DNA of 59,211 nucleotides from Desulfobacterales bacterium (lineage in GTDB: Bacteria; Desulfobacterota; Desulfobacteria; Desulfobacterales; Desulfobacteraceae). Positions 1 through 8,862 of the stretch are shown here, piece after piece (positions within the stretch are counted from its first letter, which is position 1; every line of letters starts with the position of its first letter). Both the position numbers and the translations under genes were made by a program. The notes beneath the pieces were generated by a model. That model was not told the origin of the DNA. It did no database searches and worked only from the letters and a program-made list of their open reading frames with translations. The DNA lies in contig JAGLHT010000013.1 in assembly GCA_023143455.1 (NCBI GenBank), positions 1 through 59,211 of the forward strand, in the 5' to 3' direction.

Positions 1-28
1 AATACCATTCAGCGAGAATTGCTGTTGA

Positions 29-57
29 TTGACAATATAATGAATCTGATTTATTAT
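29..57 (+). promoter_or_regulatory. sigma-70-type promoter of the cytidylate-kinase-like gene
   Basis: A TTGACA box (29-34) and a TATTAT box (52-57) are separated by 17 bp, close to the vegetative consensus. Transcription would start near position 64. That leaves about 47 nt before the ATG at 111 and argues against the earlier in-frame TTG at 72, which would have almost no leader. Confidence 0.7.
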
Positions 58-110
58 GCAATTAAGGTTCATTGCAAACAAGCCGCATTCTATTCAGAAA
101 GGAAGCTATC

Positions 111-770
111 ATGAGCAAATCAATCCATAAACTCATTGATGAGCAGATTAAAAGATGGGAACTGGGAAAAAAGGAAGAAAAACCCATTTCAGAGGTTATT
201 AATGTTGTTACCATTTCAAGAGAGTCCGGGAGTCAGGGGCTTGAGGTGGCTAAAAAACTTGTCCGGGAAACCGGATTTGACCTGTTTCATAATGAAATTT
301 TAGAAGCAATGGTGGAAACATCAAAAAACAGCCGAGCTCTCTTAGAAACACTGGATGAGAGAGGAATGAATATTGTTGATGATATTGTATCCAATTTTGT
401 AAATGAACACCACTTATGGCCTGATGAATATTCCAAACTCCTGTTTCGAATACTTACGACAATTGGAAAACATGGGAATGCTATCATTCTGGGGAGAGGA
501 GCAAATTGTGTTCTCCATAGAATGAATGTACTCAAGGTAAGGATTGTAGCGCCTCCATCTGCCAGGTGTGACTATATACAAAAAATCCGTGACCTTAACA
601 GAGATGATGCAAAAAAATATATGACCAACAAGGATGCTAACAGGACAGCTTTTGTAAAACGATACTTTAACTCAGATGCAACTAATCCTGCTAATTATGA
701 TCTGATGCTAAATACCGACACCCTCTCAGTTGATAAAGCAGTGGGTGTGATCACCTGTGCAATAAGATGA
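111..770 (+). CDS. cytidylate-kinase-like family protein
   Basis: A protein of about 219 residues that resembles the cytidylate-kinase-like (Cytidylate_kin2) family. It has an N-terminal P-loop-like segment of the type ISRESGSQG, followed by a basic C-terminal region containing RDLNRDDAKKYM and a conserved Tyr-Phe-Asn/Asp pattern typical of NMP-kinase lids. The true CMP kinase of the cell is normally a different protein, so the substrate is unknown. ATG 111 was chosen because AAAGGA lies just upstream and the promoter at 29-57 fits it; an in-frame TTG at 72 is less likely. The gene converges on aroB with only 2 nt between the stop codons. A related domain occurs fused to a response regulator at 43797-45023. 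Confidence 0.8.
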   Translation: MSKSIHKLIDEQIKRWELGKKEEKPISEVINVVTISRESGSQGLEVAKKLVRETGFDLFHNEILEAMVETSKNSRALLETLDERGMNIVDDIVSNFVNEHHLWPDEYSKLLFRILTTIGKHGNAIILGRGANCVLHRMNVLKVRIVAPPSARCDYIQKIRDLNRDDAKKYMTNKDANRTAFVKRYFNSDATNPANYDLMLNTDTLSVDKAVGVITCAIR

Positions 771-772
771 TT

Positions 773-1801
773 TCAGGCTTGGGAGAAAAGAAAATCTTCG
801 ATCTCGGTGAAGCTTACTTTTTCAATTAGGCTTTTACCTATTTTTTCAATGAAAACAAAATAGATAAAATCTCCATCTCTTTTTTTATCAGCTGATAGAG
901 CATCTACAATCCCTTTTGTGGCGATACTGTGGGAAACAGGCAGGTTAAGGTCCTCTAATAAACTTGTTATTCTCATCTGCTCTTGTTTTGAAATATACCC
1001 TTTTTTACAAGAAAACTTCGCTGCTGCGACCATTCCTATACTCACTGCATTGCCATGCCCGGGCTGGGAAATTTTTTCAATGGCATGACCGATTGTGTGT
1101 CCAAAATTTAATCTGCGTCTCTCGCCAGCTTCTTTTTCATCTTTCTGTACAACATTTGATTTTATTCTGATGCAATCAGTGACAAGCTGCATAATGACTT
1201 CTGGGTCAAGGTTCAATGCCTTTTCTTTATTCTTTTCAATAAATTCAAACATTGAATAATCTTCGATTAATGCATGCTTTACTATTTCTGCAAATCCGTT
1301 GGCAACTTCTTCTTTTGGCAGAGTGTTCAATAATTTGATATCACAGATAACAAATTCAGGCTGCATGAACACACCTACCATGTTTTTATAAGAATCAAAA
1401 TTTACACCATTTTTCCCACCCACACTTGCATCAACCTGGCTTAAAAGCGAAGTAGACACAAAGCCAAATCTCAAACCTCGTTGAAATGTTGATGCAACAA
1501 ATCCTGCAATATCACAAACAATACCTCCGCCAATGGCAAGGATAAAAGTCTGTCTATCTACATCCAGATTGATTAGTTGTCTATAAATTGACTCCACAGT
1601 TGCAAGAGTTTTAATGGATTCACCGGTAGAAATTGTAATCACAGGGCAATCAGGAAAATCGCTTAAGTAATGATTTTTAACATTTTCATCAGTAATAATT
1701 ATTGTTTTACCTTTAGGAAGGTATTCCTCAACATTCTGAAGGCTCTCACCAATATATATATTGGAGTTTCCTGTTATTCCTTTAATTAAGAAAGTTTCCA
1801 T
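773..1801 (-). CDS. aroB: 3-dehydroquinate synthase
   Basis: AroB (342 aa) converts DAHP to 3-dehydroquinate, the second step of the shikimate pathway, in the cytoplasm with NAD+ and a divalent metal. Visible family signatures are the NAD-binding GGGIVCDIAGFVAS segment, the SLLSQVDASVGGKNGVN motif, the metal-ligand region FAEIVKHALI, and RRRLNFGHTIGHAIE with a zinc-binding histidine. Length is normal for the family. AGGAAA precedes the ATG. It lies 25 nt downstream of the DAHP synthase gene on the same strand, so the first two steps of aromatic amino-acid synthesis form one transcription unit. Confidence 0.96.
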   Translation of the reverse strand: METFLIKGITGNSNIYIGESLQNVEEYLPKGKTIIITDENVKNHYLSDFPDCPVITISTGESIKTLATVESIYRQLINLDVDRQTFILAIGGGIVCDIAGFVASTFQRGLRFGFVSTSLLSQVDASVGGKNGVNFDSYKNMVGVFMQPEFVICDIKLLNTLPKEEVANGFAEIVKHALIEDYSMFEFIEKNKEKALNLDPEVIMQLVTDCIRIKSNVVQKDEKEAGERRRLNFGHTIGHAIEKISQPGHGNAVSIGMVAAAKFSCKKGYISKQEQMRITSLLEDLNLPVSHSIATKGIVDALSADKKRDGDFIYFVFIEKIGKSLIEKVSFTEIEDFLFSQA

Positions 1802-1826
1802 TGCTGTTTTCCTGTTTGGATTCTTT

Positions 1827-2834
1827 TTATGAATTTATAAGAGAATGAATACTTCTGACCTTTTGCATACATTCTTCAAACTGTTCCGGATATAGAGATT
1901 GTGCTCCATCACTCTTAGCTTCTTTTGGTTTATGATGGACTTCAATCATAAGAGCGTCCGCACCAACAGAGGTTGAGGCTAAAGCAAGAGGAATAACCTG
2001 ACTCCTGACTCCTGCCGCATGACTTGGGTCAACAATAACTGGTAAATGACTTTCTTTTTTAGCTGCCAAAATCACGGAAAGGTCAAGTGTATTTCTGGAA
2101 TGTTTAACAAAGGTTCGAATACCCCTTTCACAAAGGATAACATTATGATTGCCCTCTTCCATAATGTATTCCGCCGCCATTAACCATTCTTGAAGCGTTG
2201 CAGACATTCCTCTTTTTAAAACAACAGGTCGTTTTGATTTACCGGCACGTTTTAAAAGGCTGTAATTCTGCATATTTCTGGTCCCGATTTGTACTACATC
2301 AGCATATTCTTCAACTATTGCAAAATTCTCACAATCCATAACTTCAGTTACTACCGGGAGACCTGTTTCTTCTCTTACTTTTGCAAGAATTTTAAGACCT
2401 TCTTCTCCAAGGCCCTGAAACGAATAAGGCGAAGTTCTAGGTTTAAAAGCTCCACCTCGGAAAAGCAATGCCCCTGATTTTTTAACAGCTTTGGCAATTG
2501 TAAGAGCCTGCTCCTCGCTTTCAATTGCACATGGACCTGCAATAACAGGTAAAGATCCATCCCCAAAAGTAGCATCACCCACTTTGATTAAGGTATTTTC
2601 TTTTTTTATTTCACGGCTAACAAGCTTATAAGGCTTTGTTACCGAAATAACCTCTTTTACATCCTCAAAGTCCAAAAAATAACCTGAATCCACTGAACCT
2701 TTATTATATAAAATCCCGATTGAAACTCTGTCTCCTCCGGGAATAGGGCGTGCAACATAACCTCGTTTTTCAGCAGCATCAACCACAGCTTGTATATTAG
2801 CCTCAGTTGCGGCTTTTTTCATCACTACCAGCAT
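1827..2834 (-). CDS. aroF: 3-deoxy-7-phosphoheptulonate (DAHP) synthase, type I-beta with N-terminal regulatory domain
   Basis: This enzyme (335 aa) condenses phosphoenolpyruvate and erythrose 4-phosphate, the first committed step to aromatic amino acids. Residues 1 to about 70 resemble the ferredoxin-like regulatory domain of the Thermotoga-type enzyme. The TIM barrel follows, with IAGPCAIES, FRGGAFKPRTSPYSFQG, LKRGMSAT, ILCERGIRTF and VDPSHAAG, which carry the PEP- and metal-binding residues. The start is placed at the ATG encoding MLVVMKK because GGAGGA sits 7 nt upstream; the earlier in-frame ATG lies on the ribosome-binding site itself. First gene of the aroF-aroB unit; the leader at 2890-2960 looks like an attenuator. 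Confidence 0.95.
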   Translation of the reverse strand: MLVVMKKAATEANIQAVVDAAEKRGYVARPIPGGDRVSIGILYNKGSVDSGYFLDFEDVKEVISVTKPYKLVSREIKKENTLIKVGDATFGDGSLPVIAGPCAIESEEQALTIAKAVKKSGALLFRGGAFKPRTSPYSFQGLGEEGLKILAKVREETGLPVVTEVMDCENFAIVEEYADVVQIGTRNMQNYSLLKRAGKSKRPVVLKRGMSATLQEWLMAAEYIMEEGNHNVILCERGIRTFVKHSRNTLDLSVILAAKKESHLPVIVDPSHAAGVRSQVIPLALASTSVGADALMIEVHHKPKEAKSDGAQSLYPEQFEECMQKVRSIHSLINS

Positions 2835-2889
2835 TAATGTTTCCTCCATTTGCTTCGATCAAGTAATATCAAATACTTATTTGAACAAT

Positions 2890-2960
2890 TAAAAAAGGGC
2901 TGAAGATTGTTTCTACAGCCCTAAAAATGAGAAGAGCTGAAGATTTAACCTACAGCCCTT
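2890..2960 (-). promoter_or_regulatory. attenuator-like leader of aroF (four alternating stem segments, intrinsic terminator)
   Basis: On the minus strand four complementary 7-nt segments follow one another: AGGGCTG (2953-2959), CAGCTCT (2933-2939), AGGGCTG (2916-2922) and CAGCCCT followed by six T (2891-2902). Segments 3 and 4 form an intrinsic terminator. Segments 1 and 2 pair with one G-U, and segments 2 and 3 pair equally well across a 10-nt loop, which is the geometry of a classical terminator/antiterminator switch. The position about 60 nt before a DAHP synthase gene supports control of aromatic amino-acid synthesis. Alternatively this is a duplicated terminator for the gene upstream at 3220-4824. 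Confidence 0.55.
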
Positions 2961-2979
2961 TAAATAGTTATATTGTAGC

Positions 2980-3060
2980 TTATAAATCAGGCAGAAAACA
3001 GACCGCAGGTATTCCCAAAAAACCAATAATAGTGCCACTGCCAATAAAAAGAGACAGCAA
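2980..3060 (-). CDS. possible short leader peptide upstream of the aroF attenuator
   Basis: A TTG-initiated ORF of 26 codons with AAAGGA at suitable spacing, ending about 20 nt before the first attenuator stem. The peptide is hydrophobic with three Phe codons and no Trp or Tyr, so it is not a clear aromatic leader. The overlapping next frame holds Trp and several Tyr codons (LQYNY just before the stem) but lacks a well-placed start. Real translation is uncertain. Confidence 0.25.
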   Translation of the reverse strand: MLSLFIGSGTIIGFLGIPAVCFLPDL

Positions 3061-3123
3061 GGTTGCTTCCTTTCTGCGTCTTTTGAATATTATTTTCTGT
3101 CAGCCTAAAATACATAATCAAAT

Positions 3124-3152
3124 CTCTTACACATATTACAAATAATTGTCAA
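3124..3152 (-). promoter_or_regulatory. candidate promoter of the aroF-aroB leader
   Basis: On the minus strand, TTGACA (3147-3152) is followed after 17 bp by TAAGAG (3124-3129), preceded by TGTG as in extended -10 elements. The -35 is perfect but the -10 is weak. It would give a leader of about 280 nt containing the short ORF and the attenuator. Confidence 0.45.
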
Positions 3153-3219
3153 TATATTTCTTAAATCGACCTATACAAACCATGCATTTTACCATTCATG
3201 CCCTGCAGGAGTATTGCGT

Positions 3220-4824
3220 TTATGAATGGAACGAGATATGCAACTGAGCAAGCACCGAATCTGCCGCCTTTACACCGTCAACTGCGGAAGAAACAATACC
3301 CCCTGCATATCCAGCCCCTTCGCCAACCGGGTACAAACCTTTATGAGAAACAGACTCATACCTATCATTGCGCGTTATTCTTACCGGAGATGATGTCCTG
3401 GTTTCCGGCCCAATTAACAGTCCTTTTTGAGTAAAACCTTTTAGCTTTTTATCAAAATGATTCAGACCTGTTTTCAGTTCATTACAAATCCACATTGGCA
3501 GATATTCCTGTAGCCGGGCAAAAGCAACTCCTGGCCGGTAAGAAGCATTGCTGTAAACATCCTGCGTATCTCCATTACTATCATTTTGTAAAAAGGCTTC
3601 TATGGTCTGAACAGGTGCTGTATATCCTCCCCCTGCTGCCAAAAATGCTTTGCGTTCAATCTCCTGCTGAAATACTAATCCGGCCAAAGGACTGTCTGCA
3701 AGGTCTTCCGGTTTTACAGACACCACAACCGCAGCATTTGAATACGGGGCATTTCTCCTGGAATAACTCATGCCATTAACACAGAGCATATTTTCCTCAG
3801 ATGAAGAATTTACCACAACCCCGCCGGGACACATGCAAAACGTATATACACTTCGCCCGGTCTGTTTATTGTTCAAGGCAGCCTGATAGTCTGCTGCAGG
3901 TAGCACGTTTCTATACTTTGAACTGCCATAGCGGATGCTGTTAATATACTCAGCCGGATGCTCTACCCGTACACCAATAGCAAAGCCTTTTTTTTCAAGG
4001 GCTATTTTTTTGTCATAAAGCAGCTGATACATATCCCGTGACGAATGACCGGTTGCCAACATTACTATCTTGCTTGTATATTCTTTCCCTGCTGCTGTTA
4101 TAACGCCTTTGACACAATTTTCATTTATAATAAAATCTGTTATTTTTTTATTAAACCGGATAGTTGAACCCGAACGTGTTATATGCTCCCGAATATTTTT
4201 AATAATAAGGCTCAACCGGTCAGTGCCCAAATGTGGTTTAGCTTCGTAGAGAATTGATGTGGGAGCGCCAAATTCCGCAAGTTTTTGAAATACCCAGGCC
4301 ATCTCAGGCCGGTTGGTACGGGTAGTCAACTTACCATCAGAATAGGTTCCAGCGCCTCCTTCCCCAAACAACACATTGCTTTCAGTATTAAGGAGTCCAT
4401 TTTCTTCAAGCTGTTTAATGTCAGCCAGGCGTTCTTCTACTGGCTTGCCCTGTTCAAACAATTCCACCCGAGCGCCCGCTTCTATAAACCGCAGAGCGCT
4501 CATCAGTCCGGCAGGACCGGTACCGACAATTATCACATTCAGATCTTTTACTCTATGCATAACACCAGGAAATAGTTTTTCTTGGTGTTCGCTTATGTCT
4601 TCATACTGCAACAGTCTTGCAGCTTCCTGTTCAGACACGTCAATTATAAAACGGTAAATATAATATATATTATTCTGCTGCCGGGCATCTAATGACTTGC
4701 GGTCAATAGTCAGTTCAAAGGGACCGGTTATTGAGTAACACTTTCGGACTTCTTCTGATAAAACGCTTTCGTCTTTGTCAGGAGTGATTTTAAAATTTTG
4801 GATTTTTAGTTTCATATATGACAT
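3220..4824 (-). CDS. FAD-dependent oxidoreductase of the uncharacterised COG2509 type
   Basis: A 534-residue soluble flavoprotein. The first 90 residues form an N-terminal extension, then the dinucleotide-binding motif VIVGTGPAGLMSALRF appears near residue 98, followed by FGEGGAGTYSDGKLTTR, a signature of this family. The C-terminus carries GLYPVGEGAGYAGGIVSSAVDG, the second FAD-contacting motif, and a Cys-containing CMCPGG segment sits in the middle. Related proteins are annotated only as FAD-dependent dehydrogenases, so the substrate is unknown. Its base composition is somewhat more GC-rich than the neighbours, which could mean a different origin. No strong ribosome-binding site precedes the ATG; a second ATG lies three codons in. 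Confidence 0.85.
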   Translation of the reverse strand: MSYMKLKIQNFKITPDKDESVLSEEVRKCYSITGPFELTIDRKSLDARQQNNIYYIYRFIIDVSEQEAARLLQYEDISEHQEKLFPGVMHRVKDLNVIIVGTGPAGLMSALRFIEAGARVELFEQGKPVEERLADIKQLEENGLLNTESNVLFGEGGAGTYSDGKLTTRTNRPEMAWVFQKLAEFGAPTSILYEAKPHLGTDRLSLIIKNIREHITRSGSTIRFNKKITDFIINENCVKGVITAAGKEYTSKIVMLATGHSSRDMYQLLYDKKIALEKKGFAIGVRVEHPAEYINSIRYGSSKYRNVLPAADYQAALNNKQTGRSVYTFCMCPGGVVVNSSSEENMLCVNGMSYSRRNAPYSNAAVVVSVKPEDLADSPLAGLVFQQEIERKAFLAAGGGYTAPVQTIEAFLQNDSNGDTQDVYSNASYRPGVAFARLQEYLPMWICNELKTGLNHFDKKLKGFTQKGLLIGPETRTSSPVRITRNDRYESVSHKGLYPVGEGAGYAGGIVSSAVDGVKAADSVLAQLHISFHS

Positions 4825-5132
4825 ATTTCAATTATATAGAAATTGTTCAACAAATAATGAATCAAGAAACTTATTCATAGTGGCTATTTTTAACACATGA
4901 GTTGCTGAAAGCACAAATAGAAAGAAGGAGTGCTAAATGTATAAATGTATTTATATTCAAATAAGTACCCATTATTTTTTCTTTCATTAAGAGAGACCTC
5001 TTTGCTTAGTATATAGCTCCACCTGGTCAATTGGTTTAGCATTAGATAACAAAAAGCAACTATCTACTGCTCCAATAACGCAAAAGACGCTGGAAATGTC
5101 AAGAAAAACTGGTGAAAATACTTATGTATTCC
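4825..5132. other. intergenic region between divergent genes, nothing recognised
   Basis: About 300 nt between the divergently transcribed flavoprotein gene and the min promoter. It is AT-rich, with no convincing ORF, RNA gene, strong hairpin or repeat that I could see. It must hold the promoter of the minus-strand flavoprotein gene, but I could not place it. Confidence 0.5.
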
Positions 5133-5161
5133 TTGACACAGACAGCCTAATTTTCTATAAA
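5133..5161 (+). promoter_or_regulatory. sigma-70-type promoter of minCDE
   Basis: TTGACA (5133-5138) and TATAAA (5156-5161) are separated by exactly 17 bp, one of the best vegetative promoter matches in the window. Transcription would begin near 5168, just upstream of minC. Confidence 0.75.
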
Positions 5162-5225
5162 TCAAAAACTGGCCTTAGTGATTTTTGTAACTTTAATGGC
5201 TGTAACAATATACTTTGTGATTTTA

Positions 5226-5903
5226 ATGAATAATGAAACCTCAAACTCTATAAAACTAAAAGGATCTGGTAATGGCTTCAAATTAACACTTGACCCATCC
5301 ATGCCAGTATCCTCTATTGAAGAAGAGCTTACACAGCTCTTTGAAAGCTTAAAACATTTTGCCCAAAATGCAAAAGTTGTAATTGACACTGATGGAGTTA
5401 AGGGATACGATCACGTAATTGAAAATATTGAATCATTTTTAAAAAAGAAATTTAAAGTAGGTGAGGTCTCAACATTTTTACCTGAAAAAGAAATTAAACA
5501 AGGATCTGATTCTTCAAAGCCATGGATGTTCCACAGGAGTGATGTACTCATGCTGAAAGGACGTATAAGATCAGGGCAAAAAATAGAATCAAAAAAGCAT
5601 ATTATTATTGCAGGAGACGTTAACCCGGGTGCTGAAATATCATCAGGTGGTGATGTAATTATTTTAGGAAGATTAAATGGCAAAGTACATGCAGGGCTTC
5701 CTGACAAAAAAGATGCAATTATTTTTGCTCTTGAGTTTAACCCGACACAGATCAAAATAGCTGATGTTACAGCAATTGGATCAGATGAAAAATCAGGCAG
5801 CAAAAAAGCTGAATTTGCCTGTATTGATAAAGATAGAATTATTGTTCAGGATTATCTTAAAGCAAACCCGTTTGCCTCGATACCCTGGCCTGAAGCATTA
5901 TAA
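5226..5903 (+). CDS. minC: septum site-determining protein MinC
   Basis: MinC (about 225 aa) is the FtsZ-ring inhibitor that MinD recruits to the membrane. The N-terminal domain has the IKLKGSGNGFKLTL strand pattern. The C-terminal beta-helix domain has RSGQKIESKKHIIIAGDVN, PGAEISSGGDVIILGRLNGKVHAG and the conserved FALEFNPTQIKIAD, the region that dimerises and binds MinD. First gene of minCDE. The start is uncertain: no good ribosome-binding site is visible, and the frame also has GTG 5178 and ATG 5196. ATG 5226 gives the usual N-terminal length and fits a transcription start near 5168. Confidence 0.93.
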   Translation: MNNETSNSIKLKGSGNGFKLTLDPSMPVSSIEEELTQLFESLKHFAQNAKVVIDTDGVKGYDHVIENIESFLKKKFKVGEVSTFLPEKEIKQGSDSSKPWMFHRSDVLMLKGRIRSGQKIESKKHIIIAGDVNPGAEISSGGDVIILGRLNGKVHAGLPDKKDAIIFALEFNPTQIKIADVTAIGSDEKSGSKKAEFACIDKDRIIVQDYLKANPFASIPWPEAL

Positions 5904-5927
5904 TGTATAGTTTTTAAGAGGTGTTAA

Positions 5928-6728
5928 TTGGAAGGTAAAATAATAGTAATAACATCAGGTAAAGGAGGAGTTGGTAAAACCACGGCCACTTCTTCTATTG
6001 GAGCAGCTCTTGCCATGCAGGGCAAGAGAGTTGCTGTTATTGACATGGACATAGGATTAAGAAACCTTGATGTTATTATGGGACTTGAAAACAGAATTGT
6101 TTTTAATATAGTCGATGTTGTCAATAACAGATGCAAAATCAGCCAGGCTGCAATCAAAGACAGAAGAATTGATAACCTGTTTTTGATACCGGCATCCCAG
6201 AGTGACAACAAAGATGTTCTTACAACAAAAGGTGTTCAACGTGTTGCAAAAGAGCTTAAAAAAGAATTCGACTATATTATCATGGACTCGCCAGCAGGTA
6301 TTGAAAGAGGATTTGAAAACTCAGTTGTCAGTGCAGATGAAGCCATAGTAGTATGTACACCTGATGTCTCTGCAGTAAGAGATGCTGACAGAGTTATAGG
6401 CCTTCTTTATTCTAAATCCATTAAACCAAAACTTTTGGTTAACAGAATTGAACCTGCAAGAGTTGCAAGAGGAGAGATGCTTAGCCATGAAGATGTACTT
6501 GAAGTACTCTCAATTGAACTTGCGGGATTAGTCCCCATGGATGAATATGTATTAACATCCTCAAACATGGGATTGCCCTTAGTTTTACAAAAAGAATCCA
6601 AAGCAGGTCAGGCTTTTATACGTATTGCAAAAAGGTTAAATGGAGAAACTGACTTGCCTATTGAAGTTCCTACACATAAAACAAGAATGTGGAATACAAT
6701 AAGTAAAAAATTCGGATTTACAAAATAA
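5928..6728 (+). CDS. minD: septum site-determining protein MinD (ParA/MinD ATPase)
   Basis: MinD (266 aa) is the membrane-cycling ATPase of the Min system. The deviant Walker A SGKGGVGKTT lies at residues 10-19, followed by VIDMDIGLRNLDVIMGLENR (switch I region) and IIMDSPAGIERGF (switch II/Walker B). The last residues (from about 250) form an amphipathic basic segment expected to be the membrane-targeting helix. Translation starts at TTG 5928, preceded by AAGAGGTG. It follows minC by 24 nt and precedes minE by 9 nt. Confidence 0.97.
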   Translation: MEGKIIVITSGKGGVGKTTATSSIGAALAMQGKRVAVIDMDIGLRNLDVIMGLENRIVFNIVDVVNNRCKISQAAIKDRRIDNLFLIPASQSDNKDVLTTKGVQRVAKELKKEFDYIIMDSPAGIERGFENSVVSADEAIVVCTPDVSAVRDADRVIGLLYSKSIKPKLLVNRIEPARVARGEMLSHEDVLEVLSIELAGLVPMDEYVLTSSNMGLPLVLQKESKAGQAFIRIAKRLNGETDLPIEVPTHKTRMWNTISKKFGFTK

Positions 6729-6737
6729 GGATATCCC

Positions 6738-7004
6738 ATGCTCAGTAAATTACTAAAAAGATTCACCAGTCAAAATAAAAAAAATAGTAAAAATGACGCT
6801 AAAAGAAGGCTCCAATTTGCACTTGTCTATGACAAACTGGAAATCAATGATAGCACACTAAAAGACCTGCAAAATGATATTATTCAAGTGATTTCCCGAT
6901 ACTTTGAAATTGACAGAGACGCTCTTAGCCTTGAAATCCAGCGAGACGATGATGCATCAGCCCTGGTTTTTAATACACCAATCCTAAATATGAAAAGAAA
7001 ATGA
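6738..7004 (+). CDS. minE: cell division topological specificity factor MinE
   Basis: MinE (88 aa) stimulates the MinD ATPase and drives oscillation so that division occurs at midcell. The anti-MinCD segment DAKRRLQFALVYDK is visible at about residues 21-34, and the C-terminal topological domain follows with LQNDIIQVISRYFEID. AAGGA precedes the ATG. Last gene of the min operon; it converges on aspS with a 22-nt gap that contains no clear intrinsic terminator. Confidence 0.95.
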   Translation: MLSKLLKRFTSQNKKNSKNDAKRRLQFALVYDKLEINDSTLKDLQNDIIQVISRYFEIDRDALSLEIQRDDDASALVFNTPILNMKRK

Positions 7005-7026
7005 CAATTAATTCATCAATAAGTCA

Positions 7027-8844
7027 TCACACCTCTGATTCTATAGCTGGTTCTTTTTTGGCAACTCTTATGGAAAGCTCCTGGAGTTGACTTATGGAGG
7101 CCGCAGATGGTGCACCTGTTAAAAGACAAGTTGCTTTCTGAGTTTTTGGAAATGCAATCACGTTTCTAATAGAATCTTCTCCGCACAAAAGCATTACCAG
7201 TCTATCCAAACCAAAGGCAATGCCTCCATGGGGTGGTGCTCCTGATGACAATGCATCAAGAAGGAAGCCAAACTTTTCTTTTGCCTCTTTTCCATCTATT
7301 CCAAGCATTTTTAACACTCTCTGCTGCAACTCATCAGAATGGATACGAATGCTTCCCCCACCAATTTCAACCCCGTTTAATACAAGATCATAAGCTCTTG
7401 ATATAACGTCAAGGGGATCAGTCTCAAGCTTATCAATATCCTCTTGTACAGGAGAAGTAAAAGGATGATGAAGCGCCTGATATCTTTTTTCAGTCTCATC
7501 ATAATCAACCAGAGGAAAATGTGTAACCCATACAAATTCAAAAACTTTATTTTCTGCTTTGTTATCTACAAGTTCAAGGCGTCTTGCAAGCTCGTTTCTT
7601 AATTGCCCCAGAGCTTCATTTGTGATTTGAGGTTTGTCCGCAACAAAAAAGACAATATCTCCAACTTCAAGATCAAGTCTCTCTTTTATGGCCTGCTTCT
7701 CTTCTTCAGAAAAAAACTTTACAATGGGAGACTGCCACCCATCTTTATTTATTTTTATCCAGGCAAGTCCTTTTGCTTGGTATATTGCGGCAAACTCAGT
7801 CAGTTCATCAATTATTTTTCTTGAAAAATGAGCACAACCCTTTGCGTTTATTCCTTTTACGAGTCCGCCCTGCTTTACAATATTTGCAAAGACTTTAAAA
7901 TCTGCGTCTTTTACAATATTGGAAATATCCTTTAGCTCAAGATCGAATCTTAAGTCAGGTCTGTCAAGGCCATATCTTGATATTGCCTCATCATAAGTGA
8001 GCCTTTTAAAGGAATTTGCAAGCTTAATCCCAATGATTTTTTTAAAAATTTTCTGGATCAGACCTTCTGAAACCTTGATAATATCTTCTTCATCAATAAA
8101 TGCCATTTCAACATCAATCTGGGTAAATTCAGGTTGCCGATCAGCTCTTAAATCCTCGTCTCTAAAACATCTAACAATCTGATAATATTTTTCAAACCCA
8201 CTTATCATAAGCATTTGCTTAAAAAGCTGGGGCGACTGAGGTAAAGCAAAAAACTCTCCATGGCATACACGGCTTGGGACAAGATAATCCCTTGCTCCCT
8301 CTGGAGTACTTTTTGTAAGAACCGGAGTCTCAATATCAAGAAATCCTAAGTCATCAAAATAATCTCTTATGATTTTAGCAACAGCGCTTCTTATTATAAT
8401 ATTTTTTTGAAGACTTGGGCGCCTCAAATCAATATGCCTATATTTCAGACGAATATTTTCCGAGGCTTCTATTCTATCATCAACCTGAAAAGGAGGTGTC
8501 TGTGCTCTATTGAATATCTTAAGCTCTTCAACAAGAATCTCTATTGCACCGGTATCCATTTTGGGATTTAGCATATCACCAGGTCTGCTCTCAACTTTCC
8601 CTCTTATACCAAGCACATATTCACTTCTTAATTCCTGTGCCTTATCATGTACCTTTTTTGCAACTTCAGGGTTAAATACTACCTGAGTTATACCGAATCG
8701 ATCACGAAAATCCACAAAAACAACTCCACCATGATCTCTCCTACGTTGTACCCAACCCATTAGTACAACTTCAGTTCCAACATCTTTGGCTCTCAGTTCA
8801 CCACAATTATGGGTTCGTTTCATGCTTCCTAGTAAGTCAGTCAC
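7027..8844 (-). CDS. aspS: aspartate--tRNA ligase
   Basis: A bacterial-type class II aminoacyl-tRNA synthetase (605 aa). Order: OB-fold anticodon-binding domain (GWVQRRRDHGGVVFVDFRDRFG near residues 30-52), motif 2 (FRDEDLRADRQPEFTQID near 221-238), the GAD-type insertion, and motif 3 (GIAFGLDRLVML near the C-terminus). Whether it also charges tRNA-Asn cannot be told from these motifs. The GTG start at 8844 has AGAGGA upstream; an ATG seven codons in is the alternative. hisS ends 18 nt upstream, so the two synthetases are co-transcribed. Confidence 0.97.
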   Translation of the reverse strand: MTDLLGSMKRTHNCGELRAKDVGTEVVLMGWVQRRRDHGGVVFVDFRDRFGITQVVFNPEVAKKVHDKAQELRSEYVLGIRGKVESRPGDMLNPKMDTGAIEILVEELKIFNRAQTPPFQVDDRIEASENIRLKYRHIDLRRPSLQKNIIIRSAVAKIIRDYFDDLGFLDIETPVLTKSTPEGARDYLVPSRVCHGEFFALPQSPQLFKQMLMISGFEKYYQIVRCFRDEDLRADRQPEFTQIDVEMAFIDEEDIIKVSEGLIQKIFKKIIGIKLANSFKRLTYDEAISRYGLDRPDLRFDLELKDISNIVKDADFKVFANIVKQGGLVKGINAKGCAHFSRKIIDELTEFAAIYQAKGLAWIKINKDGWQSPIVKFFSEEEKQAIKERLDLEVGDIVFFVADKPQITNEALGQLRNELARRLELVDNKAENKVFEFVWVTHFPLVDYDETEKRYQALHHPFTSPVQEDIDKLETDPLDVISRAYDLVLNGVEIGGGSIRIHSDELQQRVLKMLGIDGKEAKEKFGFLLDALSSGAPPHGGIAFGLDRLVMLLCGEDSIRNVIAFPKTQKATCLLTGAPSAASISQLQELSIRVAKKEPAIESEV

Positions 8845-8862
8845 TTATATTCCTCTGTAAAA

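Noticed and set aside
2927-3145. Plus-strand ORF of 72 codons
   Set aside because: It runs through the attenuator and leader, has no ribosome-binding site and looks unlike a protein.
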